From assembly GCA_944322145.1 (NCBI GenBank), contig CALUNW010000008.1, forward strand, positions 59,763-123,762: a DNA stretch of 64,000 nt, written 5' to 3'. This DNA comes from an uncultured Atopobiaceae bacterium. Lineage in GTDB: Bacteria; Actinomycetota; Coriobacteriia; Coriobacteriales; Atopobiaceae. Positions within the stretch are counted from its first letter, which is position 1. Each line of letters opens with the position of its first letter. Below are positions 58,953 to 64,000 of this stretch, one piece after another. The notes under the pieces are model-generated. The model worked only from the letters and a program-made list of their open reading frames with translations. It ran no database searches and was not told the DNA's origin. The translations under genes and the position numbers were made by a program.

Positions 58953-60022
58953 GCCCGGCGGCTGCGGCGGTGCCCCGCCTCACGGTGGTCGTCCCCGCCT
59001 ACAACGTGGAGGAGTGGGTCGACCGCTGCCTGGAGTCGCTCGAGGCGCAGGACTTTGCCGACTTCGAGGTCGTGTGCGTGAACGACGGCTCCACCGACGG
59101 CACGCGCTCCCGGCTGGCGGCCTGGGAGGGTCGCGACCCGCGGGTCCGCGTGATCGACCAGGAAAACGACGGCCTCTCCGCCGCGAGAAACGCCGGCATC
59201 CGCGCCGCGCGCGGCGACTACGTGTGCTTCCTCGACGCCGACGACCGGCTGCTGCCGGGGGCCTGCGGGCGGATCGTCGCCGCGCTCGACCAGTCGGGCG
59301 CCGACGTGCTCGTCTTTGGCGCGCGCTGCTGGCCGAGCGAGCGGGACTGTCCCGACTGGCTCGTCGAGTGCCTGCACCCGCGCGACGCGGTGTACGAGCG
59401 CTTCTCGATGGACCTGCTGCTCAAGGAGGCCTCGCGCCCGTTTGCCTGGCGGCTCGCCCTGCGGCGGGACTTCCTGCGCAAGAGCGGCGTCGCCTTCGAC
59501 GAGACCGTGCGCTTCGGCGAGGACCAGGTGTTCTGCTTCGCGGTGTACCCGCGCTCGCGCAGGACCGCCCTCATCTCCGACGAGCTCTACGAGTACCAGG
59601 TGGGCCGCGCGGGGTCGCTCATGACGCGGCTCGATGGCGACTTCGGCGCCAAGATGCTCGAGCACAACGTCATCGTGCGCCGAATCCTCGCGGACTGGGA
59701 CGGCATGGGGATTCTGCGTGCGCACGCGGAGGACCTGGTGGCGTTTGCCCTGGACTTCTCGCTCTACGACGCGATCAAGCTGCCCGACGCCGCGTACCGA
59801 CCCGTCGCGGACGGCCTGCGGGAGATCCTCGCGCGGTACTGGTCGGCGGCCGACGTCGCGGGCATGGCGCTGCCGCGCGTCACGCGCGCGATGGCGCTGC
59901 GGACGTGCTTCCGGACGGACATGTCGCTTCGGGGCAGGCGCGCGCTCGCCCTGGAGTACCGCCTCCAGCAGAAGGGCGTCCGCTCGCTCGTGCACCGCGT
60001 CGTGGAGAAGCTCCGCGGCTGA
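58949..60022 (+). CDS. Family 2 glycosyltransferase D
   Basis: 357 residues from GTG, coupled to the preceding gene by overlap; GGGGAGG is the ribosome site. LTVVVPAYNVEEWVDRCLES, VVCVNDGSTDGTRSRLAAWE, VIDQENDGLSAARNAGIRAA and YVCFLDADDRLLPGACG are the GT2 motifs. An acceptor-region motif is FGEDQVFCFAVYPRSRRTAL. It is nearer to GT2 A than to B and C. No membrane helix. Downstream there are GC-rich stems before the cold-shock gene. Confidence 0.9.
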   Translation: MSPAAAAVPRLTVVVPAYNVEEWVDRCLESLEAQDFADFEVVCVNDGSTDGTRSRLAAWEGRDPRVRVIDQENDGLSAARNAGIRAARGDYVCFLDADDRLLPGACGRIVAALDQSGADVLVFGARCWPSERDCPDWLVECLHPRDAVYERFSMDLLLKEASRPFAWRLALRRDFLRKSGVAFDETVRFGEDQVFCFAVYPRSRRTALISDELYEYQVGRAGSLMTRLDGDFGAKMLEHNVIVRRILADWDGMGILRAHAEDLVAFALDFSLYDAIKLPDAAYRPVADGLREILARYWSAADVAGMALPRVTRAMALRTCFRTDMSLRGRRALALEYRLQQKGVRSLVHRVVEKLRG

Positions 60023-60193
60023 GCCGGCACGGCGCCGCCTTCCGGCGCCCGCACGGCGCCAAATGGCGGATGAACGGTTTGTCGGGTATGGCGGTGGGAT
60101 TTCGGGGTAAGATAGTCCCCGTGGCCAAACGGCCACGGGTATCGCGCGCGAGCGCAGCTTTTGCCCCGTGGGGCAGAGAAAGAAAGGCACGAC

Positions 60194-60397
60194 ATGGCAC
60201 AGGGTACTGTCAAGTGGTTCAACCCGGACAAGGGCTACGGCTTCATCTCTCGTGAGGATGGGGACGACCTGTTCGTTCACTACTCCGAGATTCAGATGGA
60301 CGGCTTCAAGACTCTGGACGAGGGCCAGGCTGTCGAGTTTGACATCACCACCGGCCAGAACGGCAAGCTCCAGGCCTCCAACGTCCGCAAGCTCTAG
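60194..60397 (+). CDS. csp: Cold-shock protein CspA family
   Basis: 67 residues, a complete cold-shock domain: [20 protein letters not shown] (RNP1 KGYGFI) and [20 protein letters not shown] (RNP2-like LFVHY). It binds single-stranded RNA/DNA and acts as RNA chaperone. GAAAGG precedes the ATG. A long leader of about 80 bp, as in many csp genes, might act in regulation. A clear terminator follows 22 bp past the stop. Confidence 0.96.
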   Translation: MAQGTVKWFNPDKGYGFISREDGDDLFVHYSEIQMDGFKTLDEGQAVEFDITTGQNGKLQASNVRKL

Positions 60398-60418
60398 TCT
60401 TCGGATTCAGGCGACTTG

Positions 60419-60451
60419 GGAGGGGCTCGCATCGCGCGGGCCCCTCTTTTT
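60419..60451 (+). terminator. Terminator of csp
   Basis: GAGGGGC...GGGCCCCTC stem followed by TTTTT, 22 bp after the csp stop. Confidence 0.85.
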
Positions 60452-60523
60452 GCGTCGCGCCGGGATGCCCTACACTAGGGTCGTTTGGCGGCGAGGGGGC
60501 ATGCCCGCCCCGAAGGAGTCACC

Positions 60524-60925
60524 ATGGGCCTCAAGGACCTTGCGGAGCAGTTCCTCAAGTTTGGCGTCGTCGGCGCGCTCGCGACCGTCGTCGACTACGG
60601 CATCCTCATGCTGCTCTCGCAGGTGGCGGGGTGGGACCCGCTGCCGGCGTCGGTGGTCTCCTACCTCGTCTCGCTGGCGTTCAACTACCTCGCCTCGATG
60701 CGCTACGTGTTCGAGCGGCGCGACGACCTCTCGCGTCGGCGCGAGCTTGCCGCCTTCGTGGCGCTCTCGGCGGTTGGCCTGGTGATAAACTCGCTGCTCA
60801 TCGAGGCGGGAACGACGTTTTTCGGCGACGGCGCCCTCTCCGTCACGCTCACCAAGGTGCTGGCGACCCTCGTCGTGGGCATCTGGAACTTCTGGAGCAG
60901 GAAGCACTGGCTCGAGGCTCGCTGA
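60524..60925 (+). CDS. GtrA-family membrane protein
   Basis: 133 residues with four membrane helices (about 10-33, 40-58, 75-97, 105-123). FLKFGVVGALATVVDYGILM and SLAFNYLASMRYVFERR are the GtrA/DPMS signature, where FNF/FNYxxxxxxVF is conserved. GtrA proteins are thought to help move lipid-linked sugars across the membrane for wall or teichoic decoration. AAGGAG precedes the ATG. Fits the surrounding glycosyltransferases. Confidence 0.9.
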   Translation: MGLKDLAEQFLKFGVVGALATVVDYGILMLLSQVAGWDPLPASVVSYLVSLAFNYLASMRYVFERRDDLSRRRELAAFVALSAVGLVINSLLIEAGTTFFGDGALSVTLTKVLATLVVGIWNFWSRKHWLEAR

Positions 60926-61056
60926 CCGCGGCGCGGCGCGTGCATCTCGCGCTCGCGGCGCGCGCAAGCTACGTGGCGATGTGATGTGGTCCCTCCCGCA
61001 TTCGCCCGCTCAAGTAAAATGGCCAAGTCTGTGCACATGAGAGATTGGAACCCTGT

Positions 61057-62940
61057 ATGCAGCTCGTCTCATCCCTGCCGGTGAGCCTGCGCCGCGCGCC
61101 CGCCACGCTGGCCTGCGCGTGCGCGCTCGCGCTCGCGTTTGCCGCCGCGCCCGCCGTGGCCCAGGCGGCCACCGCCGACCAGCTCCCCCTCGCGATCGAC
61201 GCATCGGTCCCCGATGACGCGACGCTCATCTCCTCCGAGTATGCCCAGCTCCCGTCCGGCGAGGTCGTGAGCGTCGCCGACGGCGCCGCCACGGACGACC
61301 CCGACCTTCTCGGCACGCCCGATGCCCCGCCCGACCCGCTCGAGGCGACCGGGGGCGAGCGCTTCGTCCCGATGAGCGTGGGCGAGGCCCGCGACGCCCT
61401 CGCCGAGGGCGGCGTCGAGCTGCTCGCCGAGCGCATCGGCGGCAACGAGTACGGCGCCTACTGGGGCACCTACGCCGGCACCCCCGCGTTCTACATGAAG
61501 GACGGCACCCTCTTCGCCTGCCAGGCGGAGGGCGTCATCGACGTCTCGGAGTGGAACGGCGACATCGACTGGGCCGCGGTGAAGGCCGCCGGCGTGAAGG
61601 GCGCGATCATTCGCATCGGCTTCGGCACCGACCGCCTGGACTACAAGGCCGCGCGCAACATCAGCGAGTGCAAGCGCCTCGGGATCCCCTTTGGCATCTA
61701 CATCTACTCCTACGCCTACGACGAGGCCTTCGCCCGCGGGGAGGGCGCGCAGGTCGTCGCCTGGATGCGCGAGCTCGGCGTGAGCCCGGACGACCTCGGC
61801 CTGCCGGTCTACTATGACCTCGAGCGGTGGTCGTGGACGGGCCACACGCCGCCCACCGACCCGGCCGTCTACACCGCCATCGTCCGCGCGTGGCTCTCCG
61901 AGGTCCAGGGGGCCGGCTACGAGACCGGCGTCTACTCCTACACGAGCTACCTCTACGGCCCGCTCAACTCCGACTACATCCACGACAACGTCAGCTGGGC
62001 GGCGCAGTACGGCGCGCAGCTCACCTTCACCGACTTCGGCGGCAACTACCGCGGCTGGCAGTACACCAGCTCCGGGGAGGTGGCCGGCATCGAGGGCCGC
62101 GTCGACCTCAACGCCTTCGGCAACGCGCGCATGACCTACGCCGTCACCGCGAGCGGCGCGGAGGGCGGCTCGGTCTCCGTCTCGGCATCGCCGGTCGAGG
62201 CCGGGCAGACCGTGACGATCACGGTCTCTCCCAGCGCGGGCAAGAAGCTCGACGTGCTGACGGTCACCGACTCCTCCGGCGCCGCGGTGCGCGTCACCAC
62301 CGTGCGCGAGGGCTCCACCTACACCTTCACGATGCCCGCCCGCGCCGTCAGCGTCTCGGCGACCTTCGTCTGCGACGGCGGCGCGCTCTGCCCGAGCCAC
62401 CGCTTCCCCGACGTGGACCAGGCCAAGTGGTACCACCTGGCCGTCGACTGGGCGGTCGAGAACGGCGCGATGAACGGCTACGACAGCGGCCTCTTTGGGC
62501 CGGAGGATACCCTCACGCGCGCCCAGATCGCCGGCGTCCTCTACAACCTCACCGGCCAGCCCTGGTCCGACGTCTCGATACTGCCCGCCGACTGCGACCG
62601 CAGCGCCTGGTACAGCAAGTGCGTCGCGTGGGCGCTGCGCACCGGCGTGATGAACGGCTACGGCGACGGCTCGTCCTTCGGGCCCAACGACGCCCTCACG
62701 CGCGAGCAGGCGGCGGCCGTCCTCTACAACCTCGCCGGCAAGCCGTCGATGCGCGCCGACCTCTCGTCCTACCCCGACGCCGACGAGGTCTCCTCGTGGG
62801 CGTACGACGCCCTGTCCTGGGCGGTCGCCGAGGGCGTGATCAACGGCGTCGACAAGGGCGGCACCCTCGTCCTGGACCCGCAGGCGACGTGCTCCCGCGC
62901 GATGCTCGCCGGCCTCATGTCCAACCAGGCCGGCGCATAG
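61057..62940 (+). CDS. Secreted GH25 muramidase with SLH-like repeats
   Basis: 627 residues from the ATG (an upstream TTG is possible). A signal peptide (about 1-38, ALALAFAAAPAVAQA-A) and linker are followed by GH25 (about 160-355): GVIDVSEWNGDIDWAAVKAA, IIRIGFGTDRLDYKAARNIS, IYIYSYAYDEAF, VYYDLERWSWTGHTPPTDP with catalytic acids, GVYSYTSYLYGPLNSDY. A strand-rich beta domain (about 365-440) follows, then three SLH-like repeats (FPDVDQAKWYHLAVDWAVEN..., ending AQIAGVLYNLTGQP, REQAAAVLYNLAGKP, SRAMLAGLMSNQ). It cleaves peptidoglycan, while the repeats hold it to wall polymers. A terminator follows. Confidence 0.92.
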   Translation: MQLVSSLPVSLRRAPATLACACALALAFAAAPAVAQAATADQLPLAIDASVPDDATLISSEYAQLPSGEVVSVADGAATDDPDLLGTPDAPPDPLEATGGERFVPMSVGEARDALAEGGVELLAERIGGNEYGAYWGTYAGTPAFYMKDGTLFACQAEGVIDVSEWNGDIDWAAVKAAGVKGAIIRIGFGTDRLDYKAARNISECKRLGIPFGIYIYSYAYDEAFARGEGAQVVAWMRELGVSPDDLGLPVYYDLERWSWTGHTPPTDPAVYTAIVRAWLSEVQGAGYETGVYSYTSYLYGPLNSDYIHDNVSWAAQYGAQLTFTDFGGNYRGWQYTSSGEVAGIEGRVDLNAFGNARMTYAVTASGAEGGSVSVSASPVEAGQTVTITVSPSAGKKLDVLTVTDSSGAAVRVTTVREGSTYTFTMPARAVSVSATFVCDGGALCPSHRFPDVDQAKWYHLAVDWAVENGAMNGYDSGLFGPEDTLTRAQIAGVLYNLTGQPWSDVSILPADCDRSAWYSKCVAWALRTGVMNGYGDGSSFGPNDALTREQAAAVLYNLAGKPSMRADLSSYPDADEVSSWAYDALSWAVAEGVINGVDKGGTLVLDPQATCSRAMLAGLMSNQAGA

Positions 62941-62966
62941 GCCCACTTGCATATCCTTTCGGGCGC

Positions 62967-62992
62967 GGGGCGCCGCGGTCATGCGGCGCCCC
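62967..62992 (+). terminator. Terminator after the GH25 gene
   Basis: GGGGCGCCGC-N6-GCGGCGCCCC followed by GTTCTTCT; 26 bp past the stop. Confidence 0.7.
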
Positions 62993-63003
62993 GTTCTTCT
63001 CGC

Positions 63004-63032
63004 TTGACGTTTGTCCGAAATCGGACTAATAT
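63004..63032 (+). promoter_or_regulatory. MarR promoter with operator
   Basis: TTGACG (63004-63009), 17 bp, TAATAT (63027-63032). The spacer carries the inverted repeat GTCCGA-AA-TCGGAC (63013-63026), ideally placed for MarR autorepression. Confidence 0.8.
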
Positions 63033-63063
63033 GGCTGGCCGCCAGCGAGGAGAGGGGAGGCTC

Positions 63064-63555
63064 ATGTCAAACGAGCCCGAGGTCGCGAGTGCACGGCAGC
63101 TCGACGCCCTCTATCAGAAGACCGACAAGATCTACTACGAGTTCGCGCGCGGGTGCGGGCTCTCGGAGACCGCCTACTGGATCCTGTACGCGCTCGAGGT
63201 CTCGGGCGGCAGCGTCGCGCAGGCGAGCATCGCCGAGGAGTTCTCGTACTCGCGCCAGACCGTGAACTCGGCGCTCAAGGCGCTCGAGGCGCGCGGCCTG
63301 GCCGAGCTCTCCTTCGTCGAGGGGAGCCGCCGCAAGAAGCTCGTGAGCCTCACGGACGCGGGCCGCGCCTTCAGCGCGGAGCGCATCGTCCCGGCCATCG
63401 AGGCCGAGGACCGCGCCTTCGCGAGCCTCTCGCCCGAGGAGCGCGCGGAGTTCCTGCGCCTCGCGGCCGCCTACGCCGACGCCATCGACCGCGAGCTCGC
63501 GCGCCTGGCGCCGGAACCTGACGACAGCGCCAACAAGGGAAGGGAGACACGGTGA
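63064..63555 (+). CDS. MarR-family regulator
   Basis: 163 residues. A winged helix is seen: LSETAYWILYALEVSGGSVA, QASIAEEFSYSRQTVNSALK, ALEARGLAELSFVEGSRRKK, LVSLTDAGRAFSAERIVPAI. Typical MarR length. GGAGAGGGGAGG precedes the ATG. It overlaps the ABC exporter start by 4 bp, the usual arrangement in which a MarR protein represses a multidrug or peptide exporter until it binds a ligand. The operator is described separately. Confidence 0.92.
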   Translation: MSNEPEVASARQLDALYQKTDKIYYEFARGCGLSETAYWILYALEVSGGSVAQASIAEEFSYSRQTVNSALKALEARGLAELSFVEGSRRKKLVSLTDAGRAFSAERIVPAIEAEDRAFASLSPEERAEFLRLAAAYADAIDRELARLAPEPDDSANKGRETR

Positions 63556-64000
63556 GCGAGAAGAGCCACGCGCCCCGCGACTACAGCAAGCGCACCTCCG
63601 CGCGCCTGCTCGTGAGCCTCATGGCCCCGTACAAGGGGCTGCTCGCGGCCATTCTGCTGGCCTCGATCTGCGACATGACCGGCATGCTCTACATCCCCAC
63701 GCAGCTCTCCGCCATGGTCAACGTGGCAGTGGACACGCGCGACATGAGCGCGCTCATGGGCCACGGCGTGGCCATGCTCATCGCCGCCCTCGTGGGCTCG
63801 GGCGGCTACCTGACGACGGTCTTCCTGACCTCGCGCCTGTGCGCCAAGGTGGGCCGCGACCTGCGCATGCGCGTCTATGACGCGTCGCTTGCGTTCTCGG
63901 GCTCGGACTTCAACGCCTTCGGCACGGGCTCGATGATCACGCGCACGCTCTCCGACGCCAACGTCATCCAGCAGACGCTGCTGATGTCGGTCCTCATGAT
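63552..64000 (+). CDS. ABC exporter, N-terminal part (cut by window end)
   Basis: GTG start overlapping the MarR stop; 149 codons to the edge. After a short charged leader comes LLVSLMAPYKGLLAAILLAS, then VAMLIAALVGSGGYLTTVFL and KVGRDLRMRVYDASLAFSGS, GSMITRTLSDANVIQQTLLM. This is the transmembrane domain of type I ABC exporters (R-x-x-l-f-x-x-v/l and FNAFGTGSMITR-type helix-turn). The nucleotide-binding domain lies beyond the window. Probably one half of a heterodimeric exporter. Confidence 0.9.
   Translation, partial: MSEKSHAPRDYSKRTSARLLVSLMAPYKGLLAAILLASICDMTGMLYIPTQLSAMVNVAVDTRDMSALMGHGVAMLIAALVGSGGYLTTVFLTSRLCAKVGRDLRMRVYDASLAFSGSDFNAFGTGSMITRTLSDANVIQQTLLMSVLM

Noticed and set aside
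1..64000. CRISPR arrays, tRNA and rRNA genes.
   Set aside because: No regularly spaced direct repeats were seen even near the cas3 stub, and no tRNA cloverleaf or rRNA sequence was recognised. This is by eye only.

Overview
The window looks like chromosome from a high-GC Gram-positive bacterium. A Coriobacteriia member (Olsenella/Atopobium-type) is my best guess, based on the very GC-rich codon use outside the sugar cluster, the Gram-positive surface genes (sortase B, LCP ligase, GH25 enzyme with SLH-like repeats) and the gene mix. No rRNA, tRNA or housekeeping marker is present to confirm this.

Region 1 (1 to about 23.9 kb) is the right-hand part of an integrative conjugative element. On the minus strand are VirB4 (cut by the window edge), PrgI, a Maff2-like pilin-type protein, the VirD4 coupling ATPase, a PcfB-like protein and a winged-helix protein. 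On the plus strand are three large serine recombinases in a translationally coupled operon, with a degenerate stand-alone resolvase domain between the first two. Two small paralogous genes flank this operon. ParA, ParB, a candidate oriT, a MobC-like protein, the relaxase and two small genes follow. The cargo is a ClpB-like AAA+ ATPase paired with an unknown protein, two AbiE toxin-antitoxin pairs around an ArdC antirestriction gene, and three tandem double ribbon-helix-helix proteins. The element appears to have split a priming sugar transferase, whose C-terminal piece resumes at about 23,930.

Region 2 (24.2 to 36.2 kb) is an AT-richer polysaccharide (capsule/EPS) operon: glycosyltransferases, a heparinase II/III-like protein, WecC, a CapK-like enzyme, Wzy, Wzx, WecB and a broken sugar dehydrogenase tail.

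Region 3 (36.2 to 49 kb) is a decayed defense and toxin-antitoxin island. It holds an unknown membrane-linked gene pair, an IetAS-like AAA ATPase/subtilase pair, tiny basic ORFs, IS21 and ImmA/IrrE remnants, a PanA/toxSAS alarmone-synthetase pair, a second pair with a zinc finger, HTH and Panacea antitoxin, and a cas3 gene truncated at an IS-end motif. No CRISPR array is visible.

Region 4 (49 to 64 kb) is envelope chromosome. It holds a Crp-like regulator, a surface protein with an SPYTG sorting signal beside its likely class B sortase, an LCP ligase, a pyruvyltransferase-type protein, four GT2 glycosyltransferases, a cold-shock protein, GtrA, a GH25/SLH-like enzyme, and a MarR regulator with the start of an ABC exporter.
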